Below, one piece after another: positions 32,574 to 40,045 of a stretch of DNA of 64,000 nt. The notes under the pieces were generated by a model. It did no database searches and had not been told where the DNA came from. It worked only from the letters and a program-made list of their open reading frames with translations. Origin of the DNA: Lentimicrobiaceae bacterium (lineage in GTDB: Bacteria > Bacteroidota > Bacteroidia > Bacteroidales > Lentimicrobiaceae). Location of the stretch: the NCBI GenBank assembly GCA_020636745.1, contig JACJXH010000010.1:92131-156130 (forward strand), given 5' to 3'. A program made the position numbers and the translations under genes. Every line of letters starts with the position of its first letter. Position 1 is the stretch's first letter.

Positions 32574-34037
32574 ATGAAAAAGATTGCAGGAAGTTTGTTA
32601 ATTGCCATTGCAGGTGGAATTATTGCTCTTGGAGCTTATGGCCTTATCAGCAACAAACAGAATCGCAAAAACAGCATTTCAACTACACAACAAACTCCGG
32701 CATACCTTGCCAGCATGCCCGGGGCAGGTGGGCCAATGGTGCTGCCCGATTTTACAGTTGCAGCAAATAATACCATTCACGCAGTTGTGCATATCAAGAC
32801 TGAATATCAGCGCAAAAGCAGTGTTTATGATTATTTCTTTGATTTCAGGGACTTTTTTGGCGACAGGGGGCAGCAGGGAGGTCCTGCTCCAATTGTGGCA
32901 ACAGGCTCTGGGGTAATTATTAGTCCTGATGGATATATAGTGACCAATAATCATGTAGTTGCTGAATCAGACAAAGTGGAAGTTACCCTGAATGATAAGC
33001 GCACTTATGAAGCAACCATTGTAGGAACCGATCCTTCAACAGATTTGGCTGTAGTGAAAATTGATGCCAAAGATTTGCCTTACTGCGTTTACGGCAATTC
33101 TGATGAACTGCAGATTGGCGAATGGGTACTGGCTGTAGGTAATCCTTTTAATCTTACCTCAACAGTTACAGCGGGTATTGTGAGTGCCAAGGCAAGGAAT
33201 ATCAATATTTTGGGCTCGCCGGATGGTTCTTCAATTGAGTCGTTTATTCAGACTGATGCAGCCGTAAATCGCGGCAATAGCGGCGGAGCTCTTGTAAATA
33301 CGAGAGGAGAACTTGTTGGAATAAATGCTGCAATAGCCTCCGGTACTGGTTATTATGCCGGCTACTCTTTTGCTATCCCTGTAAATATTGTGAGGAAGGT
33401 AGTGGGCGATTTGGTTGATTTTGGTACGGTGCAGCGTGGTTTTATGGGCGTTAGTATTCGCGAACTGGATAGCAAACTGGCTTCCGAAGAGGGAATAGAT
33501 GATATTAAAGGTGTTTATATTGCTGATGTTACTGATAATGGAGCAGCCAAAGATGCAGGTATTCGCGCCGGAGATATTATTTTAAACGTTGAAGGTGTGG
33601 CCGTTAATTCAACTTCTGAGTTACTTGAATTGGTTGGTCAGCATAAACCCGGCGATAAAATTAATGTAGCTGTTAGCCGGGATGGTAAAGACATGGACTT
33701 CAAGGTTACACTCAAAAACCGGGATGGCAATCTTAGTCTTGTAAAACGCGAAGATGTTGATGTGCAATCATTACTGGGTGCGAATCTGACTCCGGTTTCC
33801 GATGATTTAAAATCAGATCTGGACCTGGATTATGGAGTACAGGTAAATTCAATCAGAGAAGGTAAACTTCGGAATGCAGGTGTACGTCAGGGATTTATTA
33901 TCACTCAAATAGATGGCAAACCCGTAAAAAGTGTGAAAGACCTGGGCAATGCCATTGAAAGTAAGAAAAAGGGCGGCATTCTGATAGAGGGAATTTACCC
34001 GAACAGAACCCGCGCTTATTATGGGTTTGGAATATAA
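32574..34037 (+). CDS. degP: DegP/HtrA-family periplasmic serine protease (Do)
   Basis: The 487-residue protein has an uncleaved or cleavable N-terminal hydrophobic segment (5-24), a trypsin-like domain with the triad His127 (TNNHVV), Asp157 (STDLAVV) and Ser236 (GNSGGAL), and two PDZ domains (about 285-375 and 390-480; GVYIADVTDNGAAKDAGIRAG is in the first). It degrades or refolds damaged envelope proteins. The loop between strands before the His (about 80-105) is rich in Phe and Asp, as in other Bacteroidota HtrA proteins. Single-gene unit; stress regulation is likely but not shown here. Confidence 0.95.
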   Translation: MKKIAGSLLIAIAGGIIALGAYGLISNKQNRKNSISTTQQTPAYLASMPGAGGPMVLPDFTVAANNTIHAVVHIKTEYQRKSSVYDYFFDFRDFFGDRGQQGGPAPIVATGSGVIISPDGYIVTNNHVVAESDKVEVTLNDKRTYEATIVGTDPSTDLAVVKIDAKDLPYCVYGNSDELQIGEWVLAVGNPFNLTSTVTAGIVSAKARNINILGSPDGSSIESFIQTDAAVNRGNSGGALVNTRGELVGINAAIASGTGYYAGYSFAIPVNIVRKVVGDLVDFGTVQRGFMGVSIRELDSKLASEEGIDDIKGVYIADVTDNGAAKDAGIRAGDIILNVEGVAVNSTSELLELVGQHKPGDKINVAVSRDGKDMDFKVTLKNRDGNLSLVKREDVDVQSLLGANLTPVSDDLKSDLDLDYGVQVNSIREGKLRNAGVRQGFIITQIDGKPVKSVKDLGNAIESKKKGGILIEGIYPNRTRAYYGFGI

Positions 34038-34060
34038 AACTCAGATCCATAAATGATTAA

Positions 34061-34089
34061 AGGGGGGCGCTTCTTTAAGTTGCTCCCCT
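34061..34089 (+). terminator. Terminator-like hairpin after the HtrA gene
   Basis: AGGGGGGC pairs with GCTCCCCT (one G-U pair) around a 13-base loop, 23 bases after the stop codon. It lacks a T-run. Confidence 0.4.
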
Positions 34090-34212
34090 CTGTTGCATTA
34101 TTAAAGGGTCAATTTCAGCCAGGAGAACTGAACTTTAGCGATGCTGTGTTGTTAATAATCAGAATAGGGTAGAGTTTTGCTCTTTTACCTTTCACCATTA
34201 AACTACTGAGCC

Positions 34213-35079
34213 ATGAGACAGTTAAAAATAACAAAATCCATAACCAACCGCGAAACTGCATCGCTTGATAAATACTTGCAGGATATTGGAAAAGAAGAGC
34301 TTATCAGTGCCGAAGAAGAGGTGCTGCTGGCTCAACGTATTCGTCAAGGAGATCAACAGGCGCTCGAAAAACTTTGTAAAGCCAACCTCCGTTTTGTGGT
34401 TTCTGTGGCAAAACAATATCAAAACCAGGGATTAAGCCTTCCTGATTTAATCAATGAAGGTAATCTTGGTTTAATCAAAGCAGCTCAACGGTTTGATGAA
34501 ACCCGCGGGTTTAAGTTCATCTCCTACGCTGTTTGGTGGATAAGGCAAAGTATTCTGCAGGCCCTTGCCGAACAGTCGCGTATTGTTCGTTTGCCGTTGA
34601 ACCAGGTGGGCTCTCTGAACAAAATAAAGAAAGAGTCTTCCAGATTGGAGCAAAAATTTGAGAGACCGCCTTCTCCCGAGGAAATTGCGGAAGCGCTTGA
34701 GATTCCCGGGTATAAAATTGATGCTGCATTGAAAATATCAACACGATACATTTCAATGGATGCACCTTTGTCAGAAGACGATGATATGAAATTTATCGAT
34801 ATCTTTATTGATGAAGATACCCCGGTAACTGATGCAGGCCTTATGCGTGAGTCACTCGCCCGTGAAATTCAACGTTCTTTGGCTACTTTAACCGAGAAAG
34901 AACGCGATGTCGTTAACCTGTATTATGGTATTGGGATGAATCATGGTTTAACCCTGGAAGAAATTGGCGCAAAATTTGACCTGACGCGCGAAAGAGTTCG
35001 TCAAATCAAAGAAAAAGCCATTCGCCGGTTAAAACATACTTCAAGAAGCAAACTGTTAAAGTCATATTTGGGTCAATAA
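34213..35079 (+). CDS. rpoD: Primary sigma-70 factor
   Basis: The 288-residue protein is the short primary sigma of Bacteroidota: region 1.2 (DKYLQDIGKEELISAEEEVLLAQRI), region 2 with ANLRFVVSVAKQYQNQGLSLPDLINEGNLGLIKAAQRFD and FKFISYAVWWIRQSI for the -10/-7 element, region 3 (about 130-200), and region 4 with LTEKERDVVNLYYGIG and LTLEEIGAKFDLTRERVRQIKEKAIRRL. It lacks the large N-terminal region 1.1 of proteobacterial sigma-70. It directs housekeeping transcription from TTTG/TAnnTTTG promoters like those noted in this window. Single-gene unit ending in a strong terminator. Confidence 0.96.
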   Translation: MRQLKITKSITNRETASLDKYLQDIGKEELISAEEEVLLAQRIRQGDQQALEKLCKANLRFVVSVAKQYQNQGLSLPDLINEGNLGLIKAAQRFDETRGFKFISYAVWWIRQSILQALAEQSRIVRLPLNQVGSLNKIKKESSRLEQKFERPPSPEEIAEALEIPGYKIDAALKISTRYISMDAPLSEDDDMKFIDIFIDEDTPVTDAGLMRESLAREIQRSLATLTEKERDVVNLYYGIGMNHGLTLEEIGAKFDLTRERVRQIKEKAIRRLKHTSRSKLLKSYLGQ

Positions 35080-35098
35080 TTTTGCTAATTATTTGGTC

Positions 35099-35140
35099 AA
35101 CAGTGCTTTCTGTATTTAATAGAAAGCACTGTTGTTTTTT
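35099..35140 (+). terminator. Intrinsic terminator of the sigma factor gene
   Basis: A perfect 13-bp inverted repeat (35099-35111 and 35121-35133; AACAGTGCTTTCT / AGAAAGCACTGTT, 9-base loop) is followed by GTTTTTT. It lies 20 bases after the rpoD stop codon. Confidence 0.9.
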
Positions 35141-35142
35141 AT

Positions 35143-35150
35143 TACTTTTG
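35143..35150 (+). promoter_or_regulatory. Candidate -7 element for the receiver gene
   Basis: TACTTTTG matches TAnnTTTG directly after the rpoD terminator and 118 bases before the ATG at 35268. No -33 element at the normal distance; the long AT-rich leader is unexplained. Confidence 0.35.
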
Positions 35151-35267
35151 TGGGCGATTTTTTTTAGAAATTAGTTGAAAATTTTTTTACTTCTTTTCTG
35201 AAATCGGGGATTACTTTTCAATGTTTTTCTGATAAAGCAATAGAATTACTTTATTTTGATTAATGTT

Positions 35268-35681
35268 ATGAAACCTTCCTCTGAAAACCTTGTAACGACT
35301 ATGGGCAGCGACGAAAAGCTTATAAAAGTATTAATAGCAGAGGATAATGTTCTGAATCAGAAGATTATCGAGATTTTAATTAAAAGAATGGGATGGGACT
35401 ATAAACTTGTTGCCGACGGAGTTGAAGCAGTTTCAGAGTGTTTTAAAGATAGTTATGATGTAATTCTGATGGATATTGATATGCCCCAGATGAATGGTTG
35501 GGAAGCTACTATTGAAATCAGACGGAAAAAAATGAATATTCCAATTATCGCCCTTACTGCCTATTCAGAAGAGTCGTTCAGAAAGAAAAGTTTCGAAGCT
35601 GGCATGGATTATTTTCTTTCCAAGCCTTATAACAAAGAGGAAATTTACGAAACGATTAAGAAATGTGTAAAAGTCAGCTGA
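35268..35681 (+). CDS. Stand-alone receiver (CheY-like) response regulator
   Basis: The ATG at 35268 (rather than a TTG at 35256) gives 137 residues. It is a single receiver domain with the acidic pair in IAEDN (near 24-26), phospho-acceptor Asp69 in LMDIDMPQMNG, the conserved Thr in IIALTAYS and Lys in LSKPYN. There is no output domain. Its sequence resembles receiver domains of the hybrid kinases nearby, so it could be a phosphate shuttle or sink for one of them. It lies between the sigma factor gene and pyrG, in its own transcription unit. Confidence 0.92.
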   Translation: MKPSSENLVTTMGSDEKLIKVLIAEDNVLNQKIIEILIKRMGWDYKLVADGVEAVSECFKDSYDVILMDIDMPQMNGWEATIEIRRKKMNIPIIALTAYSEESFRKKSFEAGMDYFLSKPYNKEEIYETIKKCVKVS

Positions 35682-35999
35682 TCTGCTGGCTTTTAATTTT
35701 TCCATCACTTTATTTATATTTTTTTTTCAAAAGCTGCTGTCTTATTGGCCGGAGGTTTGTATTTTTGTGGCCATGCTTTTTTGTTCATTCTTTTTTTTCT
35801 GCGAATGAACTTGTTTATTAAGCTATGAGATATACTTGGTTTGTCTCATTCTCCGGCACTTGTTGCACGAATAAGCATGGTACTGGTAACTTTTATTGAA
35901 TAAACCTTCCATCCTCCTCTGGTATAGGAAAGGGGATAGTTGTTTTTTTATTTAACAGGGTCGATTTTTAAAATTGCATTGATACATAATATTTAAACA
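35682..35999. other. Intergenic region upstream of pyrG
   Basis: These 318 AT-rich bases hold a possible -7 element TATTTTTG at 35760-35767 and a perfect 8-bp hairpin GTTCATTC/GAATGAAC at 35783-35810 with a T-rich loop. This long leader before pyrG could carry regulation, but no known riboswitch was recognised. Confidence 0.4.
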
Positions 36000-37610
36000 A
36001 TGGCATCAACAAAATATGTATTTGTTACAGGAGGTGTTGCATCATCACTTGGCAAAGGAATTATTTCGGCCTCGCTGGCCAAATTGCTTCAGGCAAGAGG
36101 GCTCTCTGTAACCATCCAGAAACTAGACCCTTATATTAACATCGATCCGGGAACGCTTAATCCTTACGAACACGGGGAATGTTTTGTAACAGAAGACGGC
36201 GCTGAAACCGATCTTGATCTGGGACATTACGAACGATACCTGAACGTTCCGACTTCTCAGGCCAATAATGTTACCACTGGGCGTATTTACCAATCGGTGA
36301 TTGATAAGGAACGCAGAGGCGATTATCTTGGCGAAACCGTTCAGGTTATCCCGCATATTACTGATGAGATTAAACGCCGTATCAAGCTCCTTGGCAATGA
36401 AGGTAAGTATGATTTTGTAATTACTGAAATAGGTGGAACTGTAGGCGATATTGAGTCATTGCCTTACATTGAGGCTGTGCGACAAATGAGATGGGAAATC
36501 GGGACTGATTGTGTAGTTGTTCATCTGACACTGGTCCCATTTTTGTCAGCTGCCGGAGAGTTAAAAACCAAACCTACCCAGCATTCAGTAAAAACTTTGC
36601 TTGAGCAGGGAGTTCAGCCCGATATTATTGTGTGTCGCACTGAAAAACATCTGAATGAAAACCTGCGCAATAAAATCGCCCTCTTTTGTAATGTAAACCC
36701 AACGGCAGTAATTGAATCTATTGACGCCGACAGCATATATGATGTTCCTTTGCTCATGCTTGAAGAAAAGCTTGATGTTGAGGTGCTCGAAAAAACCCGG
36801 GTGGCGGTGGGCAATCCTCCTGACCTTCAAAAGTGGGAGGAGTTTTTGTATCGGTTAAAGCATCCCCGCAAGGAAGTTTCTATTGCCCTTATTGGTAAAT
36901 ATGTTGAGTTAAAAGATGCTTATAAGTCTATAAATGAGGCTTTTGTTCACGCCGGTGCTACAAACCAGTGCAAGGTGAAAGTTACTCCTGTTCATTCTGA
37001 ATCTATCAACCCTGAAACAGCCAGTGAAATCCTGAAAGGATTTGATGGTTTGCTTGTTGCTCCGGGATTTGGTAACCGTGGAATTGAAGGGAAGATTGAA
37101 GCCATCAGATTTGCCCGCGAAAACAAAATTCCATTCCTTGGTATATGTTTGGGAATGCAGTGTGCCGTCATTGAGTTCGGACGGAATGTTCTTGGATTCA
37201 AAGATGCACACTCAACCGAAATGGCGCCTGAAACCACTCATCCTGTTATTGATATTATGGCAGATCAGAAATCAATCTGCAATAAAGGCGGCACCATGAG
37301 ACTGGGCGCATATCCATGCCATATATCAGAAAATACCAAGGCATTTGAAGTGTACGGGCAGGAAAACATCACTGAAAGACACAGGCACAGATATGAATTT
37401 AACAATACTTATCTGGAGCAATACAGAAATGCCGGCATGGTTACTTCTGGAATAAATTTGAAGGATAACCTGGTAGAGATTGTTGAATTGCCTGATCACC
37501 CATGGTTTGTAGGTATACAGTTTCATCCTGAATACCGCAGTACGGTTGCTAACCCGCATCCGCTGTTTGTACATTTTGTAAAAGCTGCCATTAGATTCAG
37601 AGAAAAATAA
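36000..37610 (+). CDS. pyrG: CTP synthase
   Basis: The 536-residue protein has the amidoligase domain (about 1-270; KYVFVTGGVASSLGKGI, KLDPYINIDPGTLNPYEHGE, DLDLGHYERY) and a class-I glutamine amidotransferase domain (about 295-536) with the nucleophile Cys in LGICLGMQCAVIE and His/Glu in GIQFHPEYRS. It makes CTP from UTP, ATP and glutamine in the cytoplasm. Start ATG at 36000 matches the family N-terminus. Single-gene unit with terminator at 37624. Confidence 0.98.
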   Translation: MASTKYVFVTGGVASSLGKGIISASLAKLLQARGLSVTIQKLDPYINIDPGTLNPYEHGECFVTEDGAETDLDLGHYERYLNVPTSQANNVTTGRIYQSVIDKERRGDYLGETVQVIPHITDEIKRRIKLLGNEGKYDFVITEIGGTVGDIESLPYIEAVRQMRWEIGTDCVVVHLTLVPFLSAAGELKTKPTQHSVKTLLEQGVQPDIIVCRTEKHLNENLRNKIALFCNVNPTAVIESIDADSIYDVPLLMLEEKLDVEVLEKTRVAVGNPPDLQKWEEFLYRLKHPRKEVSIALIGKYVELKDAYKSINEAFVHAGATNQCKVKVTPVHSESINPETASEILKGFDGLLVAPGFGNRGIEGKIEAIRFARENKIPFLGICLGMQCAVIEFGRNVLGFKDAHSTEMAPETTHPVIDIMADQKSICNKGGTMRLGAYPCHISENTKAFEVYGQENITERHRHRYEFNNTYLEQYRNAGMVTSGINLKDNLVEIVELPDHPWFVGIQFHPEYRSTVANPHPLFVHFVKAAIRFREK

Positions 37611-37623
37611 TCTTCTTCAATGA

Positions 37624-37655
37624 AAAAGTGCAGCCTGTTTCACGACTGCACTTTT
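37624..37655 (+). terminator. Intrinsic terminator of pyrG
   Basis: AAAAGTGCAG and CTGCACTTTT form a perfect 10-bp stem with a 12-base loop 13 bases after the pyrG stop; the stem itself ends in TTTT. Confidence 0.75.
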
Positions 37656-37717
37656 GTGCTTTTACATGGCAGATTTGCCATATTTAAAAAATGAATTACT
37701 AATTGGTGGCTTTTGTT

Positions 37718-37725
37718 TAATTTTG
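37718..37725 (+). promoter_or_regulatory. Candidate -7 element for yidC
   Basis: TAATTTTG matches TAnnTTTG and lies 36 bases before the ATG at 37762, in agreement with that start and not with the longer frame to 37654. Confidence 0.5.
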
Positions 37726-37761
37726 TCACCTGAACAATCTTTCATTTCATCAATTTTATCC

Positions 37762-39684
37762 ATGAATAAAAATACAATAATTGGTATAATCCTGATATTT
37801 GGTATCATGATAGGCTATACCTATCTGATGGCGCCTTCTGAAGCACAGAAACTTGCGCAGCAAAGGGCACAGGATTCAATCATTGCTTTACAGCAAAAAG
37901 AAAGTGAAATAGCGAAAGCTGCTGTGGCTAATCAGGATTCACTGGCTGCAGTCGCCAGGGCTGCTGATACGCTTGCTCCTGCAGGTCAGGCTGCTCTCTC
38001 AGCATCTGGACTGGGTGAAAAACTGGGCCCTTTTGCAGTTTCAGGAACCGGAGTTCAGCAAAATTACATTGTTGAAACTGACAAGCTGAGGTTGACTTTC
38101 GACAGCAAAGGGGGACGTATAAGTAAAGTTGAACTTATCGGGTACAAAACATTCGATGGCAAGCCTTTACTACTCTTTAACCCCGATTCATCAGATTTCA
38201 ATCTTTCTTTCTTTACCGATGTACGCCCTGTAAATACTACCAATCTTTATTTTACTCCAGCCTGGACTGATAAGCGTTTTGAAGGGCAAACGGAGATGAA
38301 AATTACAGGTGAGGATTCTCTGCAGTTTGCCATGCGGCTTTATGCAGGAATATCCGATTCGGTGAAACTTCCGGGTTCTTATATTGAGTTTCTCTATACC
38401 ATCAATGCCAGCAAGTATATGCTTGGCTATAGTGTGAACTTTGTTGGCATGGAAAATATAATAGCTCCTAACACCAAAGAGATGAATATCTCGTGGATGA
38501 CCAGGCAGCTGAGACAGGAGAAGAGTCTTAAGAATGAAAAGATCAATTCTTCAATTTATTACAGGCATTCCGACGGTGAAGTTGATTATTTGAGTGAAAC
38601 CAAAGACGACAGCAAGAATGTAAATACCCGGTTGAAATGGGTGTCATTTAAGCAGCAATTCTTTTCATCAACCCTAATTGCTGAAGATGTGTTTTTGAAT
38701 GCAGATATGAAAAAAACCGGAGAACAGGCCAAAGAAACCGGTTATCTGCAATTGATGGAAACTACTCTTGCTTTGCCGTTTAACCCGGCAATGGACAAGC
38801 AGTTAAACATGTCATTTTATTTTGGACCGAATAAGTACAATATTCTTCGTAAATATAAATTAGATCTCGAACGTCAGATTCCACTGGGTTGGAGTTTTTT
38901 CCTGATGCAGTGGATAAATCGTTTTGCTGTTATTCCTGTATTTAATTTTCTTGAAGGATTTAATTTGAACTATGGAATTATCATCCTGGTTCTGACAATA
39001 TTACTCAAGATAGTTTTACTTCCGATTGCATACAAAACCTATCTTTCTTCTGCCAAAATGCGTTTGCTGAAGCCCGAAATTGATGAAATTTCAGCCAAAT
39101 TCCCGAAGAAGGATGATGCCATGAAAAAACAGCAGGCTACAATGGCACTTTATAAAAAGGCCGGTGTAAATCCGATGGCCGGTTGTGTTCCTATGCTGTT
39201 GCAATTCCCGATACTGTTGGCAATGTTCAGGTTTTTCCCTGCTTCCATAGAACTTCGTCAGGAGTCATTTTTATGGGCTACTGACCTTTCAAGTTATGAT
39301 TCTGTACTCGATTTGCCGTTCAATATTCCTTTTTACGGCGACCATGTGAGTTTATTTACGCTGCTTATGACCATATCAACCATTATTTATACCAAAATAA
39401 ACAATGATATGATGTCAACCGGAAATCAGATGCCCGGAATGAAAACCATGATGTATCTGATGCCGATTATGTTCCTGGGCTTTTTTAACGATTATTCTTC
39501 AGGCTTGAGTTATTATTATCTTTTGGCCAACCTGATGACCTTTGCACAAATGTTTTTAATCAGAAGATTTGTAAATGAAGATAAGCTTCATGCTCAACTT
39601 CAGGAAAACAAAAAGAAACCCGTGAAAAAGTCAAATTTCCAGAAAAGACTGGAAGAAATGGCTAAGAATCAAGGTCGTAAATAG
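37762..39684 (+). CDS. yidC: Membrane protein insertase YidC
   Basis: The ATG at 37762 gives 640 residues beginning MNKNTIIGIILIFGIMIGYTY, the usual first membrane helix of YidC. A large periplasmic beta-sandwich domain (about 95-360; YIVETDKLRLTFDSKGGRIS, MSFYFGPNKYNIL) is followed by the conserved insertase core (about 380-600): FNYGIIILVLTILLKIVLLPI-type helices, KKDDAMKKQQATMALYKKAGVNPMAGC and YYYLLANLMTFAQMF. The C-terminal tail is basic (KKKPVKKSNFQKRLEEM), as needed for ribosome contact. It inserts proteins into the inner membrane with or without SecYEG. Single-gene unit. Confidence 0.97.
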   Translation: MNKNTIIGIILIFGIMIGYTYLMAPSEAQKLAQQRAQDSIIALQQKESEIAKAAVANQDSLAAVARAADTLAPAGQAALSASGLGEKLGPFAVSGTGVQQNYIVETDKLRLTFDSKGGRISKVELIGYKTFDGKPLLLFNPDSSDFNLSFFTDVRPVNTTNLYFTPAWTDKRFEGQTEMKITGEDSLQFAMRLYAGISDSVKLPGSYIEFLYTINASKYMLGYSVNFVGMENIIAPNTKEMNISWMTRQLRQEKSLKNEKINSSIYYRHSDGEVDYLSETKDDSKNVNTRLKWVSFKQQFFSSTLIAEDVFLNADMKKTGEQAKETGYLQLMETTLALPFNPAMDKQLNMSFYFGPNKYNILRKYKLDLERQIPLGWSFFLMQWINRFAVIPVFNFLEGFNLNYGIIILVLTILLKIVLLPIAYKTYLSSAKMRLLKPEIDEISAKFPKKDDAMKKQQATMALYKKAGVNPMAGCVPMLLQFPILLAMFRFFPASIELRQESFLWATDLSSYDSVLDLPFNIPFYGDHVSLFTLLMTISTIIYTKINNDMMSTGNQMPGMKTMMYLMPIMFLGFFNDYSSGLSYYYLLANLMTFAQMFLIRRFVNEDKLHAQLQENKKKPVKKSNFQKRLEEMAKNQGRK

Positions 39685-39696
39685 TTTACAAAAGTT

Positions 39697-39725
39697 AAAA
39701 GCCCGGTTTATCCGGGCTTTTTTTT
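39697..39725 (+). terminator. Intrinsic terminator of yidC
   Basis: AAAAGCCCGG-TTTAT-CCGGGCTTTT is a perfect 10-bp stem followed by four more T (to 39725), 12 bases after the stop codon. Confidence 0.93.
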
Positions 39726-39901
39726 GGCTCAGATTATTGGCATAAAAGGCATCCAGATTAAACTAAAGCTGCATGCCCAATGAGGATTGCTAACCACTAC
39801 CTGCAGAAAACAAGAATAAAAGAGTTTAAGGTATTCTTTGGATAATTCATTTAAATCGGAATAAAATCTGGTTGATTGAATGAAAATTAATGTGTTACAA
39901 G

Positions 39902-39931
39902 TTTGATAATTAGGAAAATTGCTTACCTTTG
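39902..39931 (+). promoter_or_regulatory. rpsA promoter (TTTG-N18-TACCTTTG)
   Basis: TTTG at 39902-39905 and TACCTTTG at 39924-39931 have an 18-base spacing, close to the Bacteroidota consensus (TTTG, about 19 bases, TAnnTTTG). Transcription would start near 39937, giving a leader of about 110 bases before rpsA. Confidence 0.8.
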
Positions 39932-39936
39932 CACCC

Positions 39937-40045
39937 CGGTTTGGCCGGCGCCTTTGTATTATCTGAAAAGGTGATCCTGACCGACTAAACCAGTAATTAT
40001 CACAGTATTAACCAGGTTTCGCAAGAAACCACAAAGAATGATTAA
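39937..40045 (+). promoter_or_regulatory. Structured rpsA leader with GCAA-tetraloop hairpin
   Basis: The predicted leader holds CCGG-TTTGG-CCGG near its start, a GTGAT/ATCAC stem in the middle, and a perfect 6-bp hairpin GGTTTC-GCAA-GAAACC (40015-40030) with a GNRA tetraloop, ending 15 bases before the ATG. Ribosomal protein S1 represses its own mRNA in other bacteria, so this leader is a candidate autoregulatory site. No Rfam family was matched with certainty. Confidence 0.45.

Noticed and set aside
39685..40045. tRNA or known riboswitch in the gap before rpsA
   Set aside because: No cloverleaf or recognised riboswitch core; only short hairpins were found.
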